From the NCBI GenBank assembly GCA_017474925.1, contig JAFVGN010000042.1:1-64000 (forward strand): DNA of 64,000 bases, written 5' to 3'. This DNA is from Prevotella sp. (GTDB lineage: Bacteria; Bacteroidota; Bacteroidia; Bacteroidales; Bacteroidaceae). Position numbers and translations under genes: made by a program. This document shows positions 1 to 8,448 of the stretch, piece by piece. Numbering within the stretch: position 1 is the stretch's first letter; every line of letters starts with the position of its first letter. The notes under the pieces were generated by a model. That model saw only the letters and a list, made by a program, of their open reading frames with translations, was not told the DNA's origin and searched no databases.

Positions 1-1
1 A

Positions 2-355
2 CAGCAGTTTGCCGTAGGCGCCGTGAAGCTCATCATGCAGGCCACGGGCGAGACCACCATCGATAACATGAACCGCGATGCCCGACTGGCATTCACCTCG
101 AAGACCAAGGCGATGATCAAGAGCCTGACGGGTTCGGACTCTACCGACGACCCCGAGGGCACCGACAACGCCAGCGGCGGTGGCGCCAACGGCGGTGGTG
201 AGAACACCGGCGGCAACGGCGGCACCAACGAGGGTGACAACACCCAGAACAGCGGCGGCGACAACACCGGCAACGGTGAGAACGACGACCCTGACAACGG
301 TGACGACAACGGCGGAGGCGGTCTGCCCGGCGGTGGCGGCGGAGCAGAAGGCTAG
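2..355 (+). CDS. C-terminal end of an unrecognised protein with a Gly/Asn-rich tail (5' incomplete)
   Basis: The reading frame is open from the window edge, so the N-terminus lies outside. The first visible codons encode a short ordered stretch (QQFAVGAVKLIMQATGETT...) ending near a Lys-rich segment, TSKTKAMIKSL. From about position 170 the protein becomes a low-complexity tail rich in Gly, Asn, Asp, Glu and Thr (repeats of the type GGGxNxGG and GDDN) and ends in GGGGGAEG. The tail looks disordered and acidic. I do not recognise the family. A second overlapping frame through the same repeats is only a compositional shadow. The stop is at 353-355. Confidence 0.6.
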   Translation, partial: QQFAVGAVKLIMQATGETTIDNMNRDARLAFTSKTKAMIKSLTGSDSTDDPEGTDNASGGGANGGGENTGGNGGTNEGDNTQNSGGDNTGNGENDDPDNGDDNGGGGLPGGGGGAEG

Positions 356-430
356 GCTAAATTAGGAATTAGGAATTATGATTTGACCATTAGATCAAAA
401 CAAGGATTCTGATGACTAATACCTGAGGTA

Positions 431-510
431 CGAGGAGCGAGGAACGAGAATAGTCCGAGGGCAGAAAATCACCCGCAGAACATTTCTCCTTCCTCGTTAC
501 TCGTTCCTCG
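431..510. repeat. Imperfect inverted repeat built of short GAGGAACGA-like units
   Basis: The arms 431-448 and 493-510 are reverse complements over 18 bp with two mismatches, separated by 44 bp. Each arm is itself made of near-repeats of about 8 bp (CGAGGAGCGAGGAACGAG). The spacer contains no gene. Bases 356-430 hold only an A/T-rich stretch with a doubled GGAATTA motif. The right arm ends 11 bp before the SDR remnant, so the element may mark the rearrangement that removed the rest of that gene. Confidence 0.6.
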
Positions 511-521
511 AATACTTCCTT

Positions 522-638
522 CCTCTCGGACAACCTGAGGACATCGGCTATGCCGCCCTCTACCTGTCGTCGCCTGCCGGCAGTTACGTCAACGGTGTCT
601 TCCTACCCGTTGATGCCGGAGCGTCAGAAGCATTCTGA
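522..638 (+). pseudogene. Remnant of a short-chain dehydrogenase/reductase (last 38 codons)
   Basis: Read from 522, the frame gives [17 protein letters not shown], then [18 protein letters not shown] and a stop at 636-638. This is the conserved C-terminus of classical SDR enzymes (the family pattern is G-x-PEDI-A-x-LxLxS-xAS-YVNG-x-x-x-VDGG). There is no upstream coding sequence for the Rossmann fold, the Gly-rich motif or the YxxxK site. The frame runs back into the inverted repeat at 431-510. I infer a deletion or insertion scar; the original substrate cannot be judged. Bases 639-685 hold nothing recognisable. Confidence 0.75.
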
Positions 639-685
639 GAAGTCCTGGCCACTATGACCCTCGCGTACCAAATATATTATAGGAG

Positions 686-2251
686 CTATTCAAAGATATC
701 ATAGTCTTTGTTGTATGCCGGGGAGTCAATAGACAGCAGGTTGAGTACGGAATGGAAGACATAGTGCTGTTCGAGGACTGCCGGCAATTCGCCTGCCGCG
801 GGTTCCTGCCCGCTTGATGTCGGTTTGTAGGCCCTGAAATGGTCGGAAGTCCATACCAGGAACGGTATTTCATACTGCACTTCCGGGGCCAGACTCATAG
901 GAAGGCCATGCATGAACATCCCCTTCTCGCCCAGCGATTCGCCGTGGTCGGAAACAAACAGCATGGCACTATGCCAGTCGGTCATCGCACGCAAGGTGTT
1001 GACAAGACTGTCCAGCAGGAAGTCGGTATAGCGAATGGTGTTGTCGTACGCATTGACCAGCATGCCGACATTTTTCTCACCTTCTTCAATATTCCTGGCC
1101 ACAGGCTTGTAGACCTCAAACTCCTCAGGATACTTGTCGGCATATTTCGGACCGTGACTGGTGCTGGTATGCAGGATGATGAGTACTTTGTCCTTCTTGC
1201 TCGACTCTATGCGTTCACGAAGTCCCGCAAAGAGGATGGCGTCATAGCGGCCGTCCACGTCGGGATACCGGGCAGCAAGGTCCTGGTCGGTGAGGTATTC
1301 GTCAATATGGATGGGCGGCTCACCCCAGTTGTAGGTACGCCACGACACGTCAACACCCATACGGAAGGCATAGTTGGGCAGCAGCTCGTACAGCTCGTCG
1401 CTATTCTTAGGCTCCAGAATCGCCTTGGTGCCGGCTGTGGTATAGGTGGCACAGGAAGTGGCCTGATACACCTTCAGTCCTTCTTGACGCGACAACAGCG
1501 GATTGGTGTCGCGCTGGTAGCCGTAGAGCTGGAAATTGGCTTTGCGTGCAGACTCGCCGATGACGAGGACGACAACTGCCTTCTCATGGTCAGTAATCTT
1601 GCCGTCTGGGAGCTTGATTTCCTCTGCCTGTTCGTCATGATAACTGCTGGCGACGCGACAAGTATTCACCACGTATGACCACGGCTGCAGCAGTCCGCCC
1701 AGTTCCGTGTCGTGCTGGGTGATCCACAACGTCTGACCAAAATTCAGCAATGCCACGAGGAGGGTAAGCAGCAAGGCACTTCCGCAGCTGACAGCCATTC
1801 GCTTCGCGCTGCCGAAGACCACCGGCTGCAACAGGCAATACAAGGCGGGGAGAACGCCCAGGACCAAGATGAAGAGCCACATGCCCCCGCTGAAGAACGC
1901 TGAGGCTTCTGAGTAGCGGGTATTGAACACGTTCTCGATGGTCGTGGCATCGATGATGACGCTGTAGGTGAGGATGAAATAGACTGCCGTGGCATTGATG
2001 ACGGAAAGGATGGCGAGCACGATACGACCCACAATCCTCGTCAACCATATCAAGAGATAAGTCATCATGAAGTTGACTGCCAACATGATGACCACCAAGG
2101 ACGCGAGCAGGAAAAACTTCCCGCCCAGCGATGCATTTGTATTGTCAGTTACATATTGAAAGAACGGTATGTTGTACAGCAACAACGTCGCAATGCTCAC
2201 GATGCACGAAAAAGCAAAGAGCGAAATCGGCCGTAAAAGTCTCTTTTTCAT
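686..2251 (-). CDS. eptA: Phosphoethanolamine transferase, EptA/sulfatase-fold family
   Basis: A 521-residue inner-membrane enzyme expected to move phosphoethanolamine from phosphatidylethanolamine onto lipid A or another glycan. About five hydrophobic segments fill residues 11-171, followed by a periplasmic alkaline-phosphatase-type domain. Visible motifs are LVIGESAR (metal-binding Glu), SCATYTTAGTK (region of the Thr nucleophile), HTSTSHGP and VSDHGESLGE (metal-binding Asp and His), as in EptA/MCR proteins. Length and layout match the family. It is monocistronic, with its own promoter at 2287-2318. The acceptor (lipid A or other) is inferred, and the lpx genes about 7 kb away do not prove it. 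Such enzymes reduce sensitivity to cationic peptides in other bacteria. Confidence 0.85.
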   Translation of the reverse strand: MKKRLLRPISLFAFSCIVSIATLLLYNIPFFQYVTDNTNASLGGKFFLLASLVVIMLAVNFMMTYLLIWLTRIVGRIVLAILSVINATAVYFILTYSVIIDATTIENVFNTRYSEASAFFSGGMWLFILVLGVLPALYCLLQPVVFGSAKRMAVSCGSALLLTLLVALLNFGQTLWITQHDTELGGLLQPWSYVVNTCRVASSYHDEQAEEIKLPDGKITDHEKAVVVLVIGESARKANFQLYGYQRDTNPLLSRQEGLKVYQATSCATYTTAGTKAILEPKNSDELYELLPNYAFRMGVDVSWRTYNWGEPPIHIDEYLTDQDLAARYPDVDGRYDAILFAGLRERIESSKKDKVLIILHTSTSHGPKYADKYPEEFEVYKPVARNIEEGEKNVGMLVNAYDNTIRYTDFLLDSLVNTLRAMTDWHSAMLFVSDHGESLGEKGMFMHGLPMSLAPEVQYEIPFLVWTSDHFRAYKPTSSGQEPAAGELPAVLEQHYVFHSVLNLLSIDSPAYNKDYDIFE

Positions 2252-2286
2252 ATGCCGTCATTGTTTTTGGTTTCACAATCTTTTTG

Positions 2287-2318
2287 CAAAAGTAAGAAAG
2301 AAATCTGATTTATCCAAA
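2287..2318 (-). promoter_or_regulatory. Bacteroidetes-type promoter for eptA
   Basis: On the minus strand the -7 box TACTTTTG occupies 2294-2287, and a perfect TTTG -33 box lies at 2318-2315 with a 20-bp spacer. The leader to the ATG at 2251 is about 30 nt. Confidence 0.65.
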
Positions 2319-2364
2319 TTTTTTGCGTTCCGCACGAATTAAAAAATAAAAAGGTCTGTTTTTG

Positions 2365-2396
2365 TTTGGTTCTTTGGCTGCTAATTTGTACCTTTG
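2365..2396 (+). promoter_or_regulatory. Bacteroidetes-type promoter for uxuA
   Basis: TTTG at 2365-2368, a 20-bp spacer, then TACCTTTG at 2389-2396. The uxuA ATG follows at 2429. The region is divergent from the eptA promoter. Confidence 0.7.
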
Positions 2397-2428
2397 CAAA
2401 CAGAATTTTATAAACCTAAACGAACAAT

Positions 2429-3682
2429 ATGGAAAGAACATGGAGATGGTTTGGCAAGAAAGACAAGATTACACTTGCCATGTTGAGACAAATTGGCGTT
2501 GAAGGCATCGTCACGGCTCTGCATGACGTACCCCTTGGCGAAGTATGGACACGCGAGAAGATACGCGACCTGCGCGAGTATATTGAAAGCTACGGCATGC
2601 GCTGGAGCGTGGTAGAGAGTCTGCCGGTTGTTGAGACCATCAAATACGGCGGTCCTGACCGTGACCACCAGATTGAAGTGTACAAGGAGTCGCTGCGCAA
2701 CCTCTCGGCTGAGGGTATCCATTGCATCTGCTACAACTTCATGCCCGTACTGGACTGGGCCCGTACCGACCTGTTCCACACGAACCCCAACGGCTCGACG
2801 AACCTCTACTTCAACTATGCCGAGTTTGCCTACTTCGACATCTATATCCTGAAACGTGAAGGTGCGCGCGAGGAGTGGGCCCAGTTCCAGTTCCCCGCTG
2901 GCGTAGGCGAAGGCCGCAACGTGCTGGCAGAGTGCGACGAGCTGGCCAAGACCATGACACCCGAGAAGGACCACAAGCTCGTTGAGAATATCGTCATCAA
3001 GACGCAGGGTTTCGTCTCCGGCAACTTCAGCGAAAACGACGAGGCTCCCGTACAGAAGTTCCGCGAGTTCCTCGACCTGTACAAGGGCATTGACAAGAAG
3101 CAGCTGCGCGAGAACATGAAGTACTTCCTGGAGGCCATCATGCCCGTCTGCGAGGAGTGCAACATGAACATGTGCGTACACCCCGACGATCCCCCCATCG
3201 AGATTCTCGGCCTGCCCCGCATCGTCCGTACCGAAGAAGATATCAAGTGGTTCCTGGACGCCGTTCCCAACAAGCACAACGGTCTGACGTTCTGTGCAGG
3301 AAGCCTGTCGGCAGGAGCCTATAACAACGTGGTCGAGATGGCCAAGAAGTTCGCATCGCGCACCCACTTCGTTCACCTGCGCTCGTGCCACATCTTCCCC
3401 AACGGCGACTTCACCGAGGCTAGCCATCTGGGCGGACGTGCCGACATCATCGAGCTCTGCCGCATCTTCGAGCAGGAGAACCCACAGCTGCCCATGCGCG
3501 TGGACCACGGCATGACGTTCACCGACAATCCTGGCGGCATCATGGACGAGAGCAGCCACGGGCACAATGCCGGCTACACGCTTCTGGGACGCATGTTCGC
3601 CTTAGGACAGGTGCAGGGCATCCTTGCCACCGTTGACCGCGAGCAAGGCATAGAGTACAAACAACCTGGATTCTTCGATTAA
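2429..3682 (+). CDS. uxuA: Mannonate dehydratase
   Basis: Dehydrates D-mannonate to 2-keto-3-deoxygluconate in the cytoplasmic hexuronate pathway. The 417-residue protein begins MERTWRWFGKKDKITL and carries family landmarks: GVEGIVTALHDVP near the N-terminus, CVHPDDPP, a His/Cys-rich metal site RSCHIFPNGDFTEASHL and the late RVDHG motif. Length is slightly above the roughly 390 residues of E. coli UxuA, as is common in Bacteroidetes. It is followed by uxuB after a 98-bp spacer that holds a strong inverted repeat. No uxaC, kdgK or regulator is nearby. Substrate could come from glucuronate or galacturonate released from plant polysaccharides, which suits the xylan locus in this window. Confidence 0.93.
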   Translation: MERTWRWFGKKDKITLAMLRQIGVEGIVTALHDVPLGEVWTREKIRDLREYIESYGMRWSVVESLPVVETIKYGGPDRDHQIEVYKESLRNLSAEGIHCICYNFMPVLDWARTDLFHTNPNGSTNLYFNYAEFAYFDIYILKREGAREEWAQFQFPAGVGEGRNVLAECDELAKTMTPEKDHKLVENIVIKTQGFVSGNFSENDEAPVQKFREFLDLYKGIDKKQLRENMKYFLEAIMPVCEECNMNMCVHPDDPPIEILGLPRIVRTEEDIKWFLDAVPNKHNGLTFCAGSLSAGAYNNVVEMAKKFASRTHFVHLRSCHIFPNGDFTEASHLGGRADIIELCRIFEQENPQLPMRVDHGMTFTDNPGGIMDESSHGHNAGYTLLGRMFALGQVQGILATVDREQGIEYKQPGFFD

Positions 3683-3686
3683 TTGA

Positions 3687-3764
3687 TCAACACAGAGATA
3701 CAGAGACACAGAGATAAAATATAGAGTATAAAAATAACCCTGTACCTCTGTATCTCTGTGTTGA
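3687..3764. repeat. Inverted repeat of ACAGAGAT-type units between uxuA and uxuB
   Basis: The arms 3687-3711 and 3740-3764 are reverse complements over 25 bp with two mismatches; the outer 19 bp are perfect. The loop is 28 bp and A/T-rich. Each arm is made of short near-repeats (acagagat, acagagac). There is no T-run suited to a plain terminator. It could form a large hairpin that adjusts uxuB expression relative to uxuA; that is inference. Confidence 0.7.
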
Positions 3765-3780
3765 ATAAAACATCATTATT

Positions 3781-5367
3781 ATGAAACTGAATGACATACT
3801 GAGCGGACAGTTTAATCCCGCAGAGTGGGAAGCCAAGGGGTATCTGCTTCCTAAATTTGACATCAAGGCCGTTCGCGAGAAGACAGCCAAAGAACCCACT
3901 TGGGTACACTTTGGCGGCGGAAACATCTTCCGTGCCTTCCCCGCAGCCATTCTGAACGATGCCCTGAACACCGGCAAGTACGACCGCGGCGTCATTGTGG
4001 CCGAGACGTTCGACTTCGAAGTGGTAGACAAGGCCTATACACCCTATAACAACCTGTCGTTGCTGGTCAGCCTGCAGTCTACGGGCACCATCGAGAAGAA
4101 GGTTATTGCCAGCGTGACAGAAGCCCTGAAGGCCGACCCGCAGTTCGCCGACTGGCAGCGACTTGTGGAAATATTCCGCAACCCGAGCCTCCAGATGATA
4201 TCTTTCACCATCACCGAGAAGGGTTACACCTACAATGAAGCCGACCTGGCACGCGGACTCAGCCCGATGTTCGCCATGGGTAAGGTCTGCGCCTTGCTGT
4301 ATGAGCGCTTCCAGGCAGGCAAGCTGCCCCTGACCGTACAGTCGATGGACAACTGCTCGCACAACGGCGACAAGGTTAAGGCAGGTGTCTTTGCCTACGC
4401 AGAGCGCTGGGCACAGGACGGACTCATCGACAAGGCTTTCCTAGACTACCTGAAGGACGAGACGAAGATCACCTTCCCCTGGTCGATGATTGACAAGATT
4501 ACCCCGCGTCCGCACGAGAAGGTAAAGGAGATGCTGGCAGCTGACGGTTTCGAGGACAATAACTACATCGAGACCGAACGCCATACATTCACCGCTCCGT
4601 TTGTCAATGCTGAGGAAGTTCAGTACCTGGTCATCGAGGACAACTACACCAACGGCCGTCCCCCACTCGACCTCGGAGGTGCGCTCTATACCACACGCGA
4701 CACCGTGGACAAGGTTGAGACCATGAAGGTGACAACGTGTCTGAACCCGCTGCATACGGCCATGAGCATCTACGGTTGCATGCTGGGCTATACCCTTATT
4801 TCGGCTGAGATGGCTGACGAGGACCTCCGTGCCTTTATCCAGAAGATTGGCTATATGGAGGCCATGCCCGTCGTGACAGACCCAGGCGTGCTGAATCCCT
4901 ATGAATTCATTGGCGCCGTCATCAACCGCCGTCTGCCCAACCCCTTCATGCCCGACGCCCCACAGCGCATCGCCATGGACACCAGCCAGAAGCTGCCCAT
5001 CCGTTTCGGCGAAACCATCAAGAAGTATATTGCACGCGGACTGGACATGAGCAACCTGCAACTGATTCCGTTGGTTTTGGCAGGCTATGCCCGCTACCTG
5101 AAGGGCATCAAGGACGACGGAACTGCCTTCGAGCCGTCTCCCGATCCTATGCTGGCCGAGCTGCAGGCCATCGTGGCACCCCTGGAGGTAGGCAAGGAAG
5201 AACAGGATTACAGTTGCCTGCGCCAGCTCTACAGCCGCAAAGACGTCTTCGGACTGGACCTCTACGAAGCAGGACTGGGAGAACAGATAGAAAGCATGGT
5301 AAAGGAACTGTTTGCAGGCAATGGTGCCGTGCGTAAGACCCTGCACAAGTATGTAGCTGCGAGATAA
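3781..5367 (+). CDS. uxuB: Fructuronate reductase (mannitol dehydrogenase family)
   Basis: NAD-dependent reduction linking D-fructuronate and D-mannonate, the step before UxuA. The 528-residue protein has an N-terminal Rossmann region with VHFGGGNIFRAF near residue 40 and the long-chain polyol dehydrogenase catalytic stretch KVTTCLNPLHTAMSIYG, where the Lys, Asn and His of the family are visible. It is about 40 residues longer than E. coli UxuB. Because mannitol dehydrogenase and tagaturonate reductase are close relatives, the fructuronate role rests mainly on adjacency to uxuA. A convincing intrinsic terminator follows. Confidence 0.85.
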   Translation: MKLNDILSGQFNPAEWEAKGYLLPKFDIKAVREKTAKEPTWVHFGGGNIFRAFPAAILNDALNTGKYDRGVIVAETFDFEVVDKAYTPYNNLSLLVSLQSTGTIEKKVIASVTEALKADPQFADWQRLVEIFRNPSLQMISFTITEKGYTYNEADLARGLSPMFAMGKVCALLYERFQAGKLPLTVQSMDNCSHNGDKVKAGVFAYAERWAQDGLIDKAFLDYLKDETKITFPWSMIDKITPRPHEKVKEMLAADGFEDNNYIETERHTFTAPFVNAEEVQYLVIEDNYTNGRPPLDLGGALYTTRDTVDKVETMKVTTCLNPLHTAMSIYGCMLGYTLISAEMADEDLRAFIQKIGYMEAMPVVTDPGVLNPYEFIGAVINRRLPNPFMPDAPQRIAMDTSQKLPIRFGETIKKYIARGLDMSNLQLIPLVLAGYARYLKGIKDDGTAFEPSPDPMLAELQAIVAPLEVGKEEQDYSCLRQLYSRKDVFGLDLYEAGLGEQIESMVKELFAGNGAVRKTLHKYVAAR

Positions 5368-5394
5368 TCAACCAATAATTAAAATATAGCAACT

Positions 5395-5430
5395 AAAAAC
5401 TGGCAAAATTGTTAATTTTGTCAGTTTTTT
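5395..5430 (+). terminator. Rho-independent terminator after uxuB
   Basis: AAAACTGGCAAAATT, a GTT loop and AATTTTGTCAGTTTTTT form a 15-bp stem with one G-U pair. A T-run closes the 3' side. The stem is A/T-rich and could work in both directions. Confidence 0.7.
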
Positions 5431-5501
5431 CACGTTTAAAGCGTTAATTTCTAACTGTCGTTAAGAGTTGGGGGGAAAGTGTTAAATCAAGACAAAAAAG
5501 C

Positions 5502-5542
5502 GTGACATTTTGTCACTATTCCAATTTTTGCTCCTATCTTTG
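5502..5542 (+). promoter_or_regulatory. htrA promoter with an overlapping dyad
   Basis: The -7 box TATCTTTG is at 5535-5542 and a TTTG -33 box at 5509-5512. A perfect dyad, GTGACA-TTT-TGTCAC, spans 5502-5516 and overlaps the -33 box, which would suit a repressor or other regulator. The leader to the ATG at 5595 is about 50 nt. Confidence 0.55.
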
Positions 5543-5594
5543 CAGCGAGAAAACAAAAATCGAATCAAATACAATAACATTAAGCAAAAACAAC

Positions 5595-7070
5595 ATGATT
5601 ATGAAAAAGATTGTAAAGAGCTTTATGCCAGGCATGCTGATGCTGGTCGTAGCATTTTCAGCAGCATCGTGCAACAAAACACAAGCCGCCCCGTCGGCTC
5701 CTGCATCATCAGCAGCACCAGGACAACCTGTGGATCTGACTTATGCAGCCGAGAAGTCGCTGCCATCAGTAGTCTACATCAAGTCGGTCATCAACTCGAA
5801 GGTACAGACCGTAGAGTACTCCGATCCTTTTGAGGACTTCTTCTCTGACCCATTCGGCGGTTTCTTCGGACGCGGACAGGGAAATAACGGCAAGCGCCAG
5901 CGTCAGGTGCAGACCCCCAAGCGTGCCGCTGCAGGATCGGGCGTCATCATCTCGGCTGACGGATATATCGTCACCAACAACCACGTGGTGGACGGCGCCG
6001 ACGAGCTGACCGTTACACTAAACGAGAACTCTAAGGAATACTCAGCCCGCGTCATCGGTGCCGACAAGACCACCGACTTGGCACTTATCAAGATTGACGC
6101 CAGTAATCTGCCTGCCATCGTCATCGCCAACTCTGACGACGTAAAGGTTGGTGAATGGGTGTTGGCCGTAGGTAACCCCTTGGGACTGAACAATACCGTC
6201 ACAGCCGGCATCGTGTCGGCCAAGGCCCGTCAGATGGGTGGCGAGGGTGTCACTTCGATGATTCAGACCGATGCTGCCATCAATCAAGGCAATTCAGGCG
6301 GTGCGCTGGTGAACACCCGTGGTGAACTGATAGGTATTAACGCCATGCTGGCCTCACCCACAGGCTCGAACATCGGCTATGGCTTTGCCATCCCCACCGC
6401 CATTATGAATAAGGTAGTAGAGGATATCAAGAAATACGGTACCGTACAGCGTGCCATGATCGGAATCAGAGGCGGCGACGTCAGCAACTTCGTAGATGCT
6501 GAGAAGGAAAAAGGCAATGAGGTTGACATGGGTACTATGGAAGGTATCTATATTGCAGAGGTCACGGACGACGGCGCAGCAGCTGCTGCCGGCCTGCAGA
6601 AGGGCGACGTCATCATAGCCATCGACGGCCAGAAGGTCAAGAAATTCGGTGAGCTGCAAGGTATCATGGCTCAGAAGCGTCCCGGCGACAAGGTGGTCGT
6701 GAAGTATCTGCGCAACAAGAAAGAGAATACTGTAACGCTGACTCTGAAGAACGAGCAGGGTACGACGAAAGTAGTGAAGAATGCTGACATTGACGTGCTG
6801 GGCATCGATGTACGCCCCATTACCGACTCGCAGAAGAAACAGCTGGAAATCAGCTACGGACTGGAAGTACTGAAGGTTAATGGCGGCAAGATGAAAGATG
6901 CCGGCGTGCCCAAGGGATTCATTATCCAGACAGTAAACGACACTCCCATGCGCACCTTCGATGACTTGCAGGAGGCTGTCAAGGACGCCAAGGACCAAAT
7001 GTTGGTCATCAAGGGAATGTATCCCACCGGCAAGCGAGGAGGCTTCGTGGTCTATCTGCAGAATGAATAA
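5595..7070 (+). CDS. htrA: HtrA/DegP-type serine protease with two PDZ domains, lipoprotein
   Basis: Envelope quality-control protease that degrades misfolded periplasmic proteins. The start is taken at ATG 5595 (or 5601), because the longer frame from 5502 begins upstream of the promoter's -7 box. The N-terminus MKKIVKSFMPG... has a hydrophobic segment ending in SAASC, a plausible lipobox. The catalytic triad is visible as His130 (NNHVVDG), Asp161 (TDLALIK) and Ser234 (QGNSGGAL). A Gly/Phe-rich loop with PFGGFFGRGQG precedes the protease domain. Two PDZ regions follow, one around EGIYIAEVTDDGAAAAAGL and one near the C-terminus around GFIIQTVNDTPM. It is transcribed alone and followed by rpoD. 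Confidence 0.92.
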   Translation: MIMKKIVKSFMPGMLMLVVAFSAASCNKTQAAPSAPASSAAPGQPVDLTYAAEKSLPSVVYIKSVINSKVQTVEYSDPFEDFFSDPFGGFFGRGQGNNGKRQRQVQTPKRAAAGSGVIISADGYIVTNNHVVDGADELTVTLNENSKEYSARVIGADKTTDLALIKIDASNLPAIVIANSDDVKVGEWVLAVGNPLGLNNTVTAGIVSAKARQMGGEGVTSMIQTDAAINQGNSGGALVNTRGELIGINAMLASPTGSNIGYGFAIPTAIMNKVVEDIKKYGTVQRAMIGIRGGDVSNFVDAEKEKGNEVDMGTMEGIYIAEVTDDGAAAAAGLQKGDVIIAIDGQKVKKFGELQGIMAQKRPGDKVVVKYLRNKKENTVTLTLKNEQGTTKVVKNADIDVLGIDVRPITDSQKKQLEISYGLEVLKVNGGKMKDAGVPKGFIIQTVNDTPMRTFDDLQEAVKDAKDQMLVIKGMYPTGKRGGFVVYLQNE

Positions 7071-7106
7071 AAAGCAGAACGCACGTAAAAATTGAATAAT
7101 TATTAA

Positions 7107-7154
7107 AAAAGTAAGGTATTCTTTTGGTTATTCCGAAAAAATGCCTTACTTTTG
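7107..7154 (+). promoter_or_regulatory. rpoD promoter lying inside an inverted repeat
   Basis: The -33 TTTG is at 7123-7126 and the -7 TACTTTTG at 7147-7154, with a 20-bp spacer. The arms 7107-7119 and 7141-7153 are reverse complements with one mismatch (AAAAGTAAGGTAT against ATGCCTTACTTTT). The right arm covers most of the -7 box. The leader to the ATG at 7178 is about 20 nt. Confidence 0.6.
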
Positions 7155-7177
7155 CATTGCTCTAAAAGAAACCACGA

Positions 7178-8041
7178 ATGAGACAACTGAAAATCACCCG
7201 ATCGATTACTAACCGCGAGAGCGAAGCTCTGGAAAAATACTTGTCAGAAATAGGCAAGGAAGAGTTGCTGTCGAGTGACGAAGAGGTGGAGTTGGCTCAG
7301 CGTATCCGAAAAGGTGATCAGGCAGCCCTGGAACGGTTGACAAAAGCCAATCTGCGTTTTGTGGTCAGCGTGGCCAAACAATACCAGAACCAGGGACTGG
7401 CACTCCCCGACCTCATCAATGAAGGCAACGTGGGACTCATCAAAGCTGCCGAGAAGTTCGATGAGACACGCGGATTCAAGTTCATATCGTATGCCGTGTG
7501 GTGGATCAGACAGAGCATCTTGCAGGCTATTGCCGAACAGAGCCGCATCGTCAGGCTGCCCCTGAACCAGGTAGGCTCGATGAACAAAATCAACCAACTA
7601 CTGAACAAGTTTGAACAGGAGAACGAGCGCAGGCCCTCGCTCAACGAGATTTCGGAGCGCATAGACCTGCCAGAGGAGAAGATTGACGAGGCGATGCAGA
7701 TTGGCGGCCGCCATGTGTCGATGGATGCGCCATTCGTTGACGGGGAAGACAACTCACTTCTGGACGTGCTGCCCAACGAGAACTCTCCTTCTGCCGACCG
7801 ACAGTTGGTTGTGGAGTCGCTACGTGCCGAAATAGCCAATGCACTACTGATGCTGAACGAGCGCGAACGGAACATCATCACAGCATTCTACGGCATAGGA
7901 GAACCAGAAATGACGCTTGAGGAGATAGGCAACAAGTTCGGACTGACCCGTGAACGGGTACGCCAAATCAAGGAAAAGGCTATCAGGCGTCTGCGCGGTA
8001 ACACGAAGAGCAAAATATTAAAAGCATATTTAGGAGAATGA
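7178..8041 (+). CDS. rpoD: RNA polymerase primary sigma factor, Bacteroidetes type
   Basis: Directs RNA polymerase to housekeeping promoters. At 287 residues it is the short form used as the primary sigma by Bacteroidetes, without region 1.1 or the long non-conserved insert of E. coli sigma-70. Region 1.2 is around [14 protein letters not shown]. Region 2 carries [17 protein letters not shown] and [16 protein letters not shown] (-10 recognition). Region 3 lies around [15 protein letters not shown]. Region 4.2 is [18 protein letters not shown]. The stop overlaps the next start by four bases (ATGA, 8038-8041), which implies translational coupling with the secreted protein downstream. Confidence 0.96.
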   Translation: MRQLKITRSITNRESEALEKYLSEIGKEELLSSDEEVELAQRIRKGDQAALERLTKANLRFVVSVAKQYQNQGLALPDLINEGNVGLIKAAEKFDETRGFKFISYAVWWIRQSILQAIAEQSRIVRLPLNQVGSMNKINQLLNKFEQENERRPSLNEISERIDLPEEKIDEAMQIGGRHVSMDAPFVDGEDNSLLDVLPNENSPSADRQLVVESLRAEIANALLMLNERERNIITAFYGIGEPEMTLEEIGNKFGLTRERVRQIKEKAIRRLRGNTKSKILKAYLGE

Positions 8042-8448
8042 AACTACTGAAGTTTATTTTATTAGCAACACTTGTTTTAACAGTTCAAGGAATTCATGCT
8101 AGACCTCTGAAAACCAATAGTATATACATGTTTGGCTTTTCAGCTTCCTTTAAGGATTCCATCGTCTATGTGACGGACATACAAAACGTACAAGGTGCAT
8201 GGATTGATACCAAGAACAAATTCCTGATGGGACGTGAGCACTATTCGAGCCAGTTGAACAATTACCTGGCTGATTCGCTTAACATGCCAGGACGCGTCAG
8301 CATGGTTCTTTTCGCCACAAAGAAGAAAAAGGCAGAAAAGCTGTTTCTGAAACTGATGAAGAAATACAAGAAAGGTTACGAGATACGTTACTTGAACGCA
8401 ACCGAATTCAAGTTTGATTCCGTAGACATGTCACCTGACAACCAATGA
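8038..8448 (+). CDS. Small secreted protein of unknown function
   Basis: 136 residues. It starts [21 protein letters not shown], a clear signal peptide with likely cleavage after HA near residue 22. The mature part is Lys-rich in its second half ([19 protein letters not shown]) and has no Cys pair, lipobox or motif I recognise. Its start overlaps the rpoD stop and its end overlaps the next start, each by four bases. It therefore sits inside an rpoD / unknown / HD-hydrolase operon and is probably translated in step with them. A periplasmic location is inferred. Confidence 0.85.
   Translation: MKLLKFILLATLVLTVQGIHARPLKTNSIYMFGFSASFKDSIVYVTDIQNVQGAWIDTKNKFLMGREHYSSQLNNYLADSLNMPGRVSMVLFATKKKKAEKLFLKLMKKYKKGYEIRYLNATEFKFDSVDMSPDNQ

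Noticed and set aside
180..365. Second frame through the Gly/Asn-rich tail at the window start
   Set aside because: A Thr/Ala-rich translation that comes only from the repeated codons of the real frame.
2408..3565. Long open frame on the minus strand (385 codons) opposite uxuA
   Set aside because: It mirrors the codon pattern of uxuA, has no recognisable motif and no promoter. uxuA is clearly the real gene.
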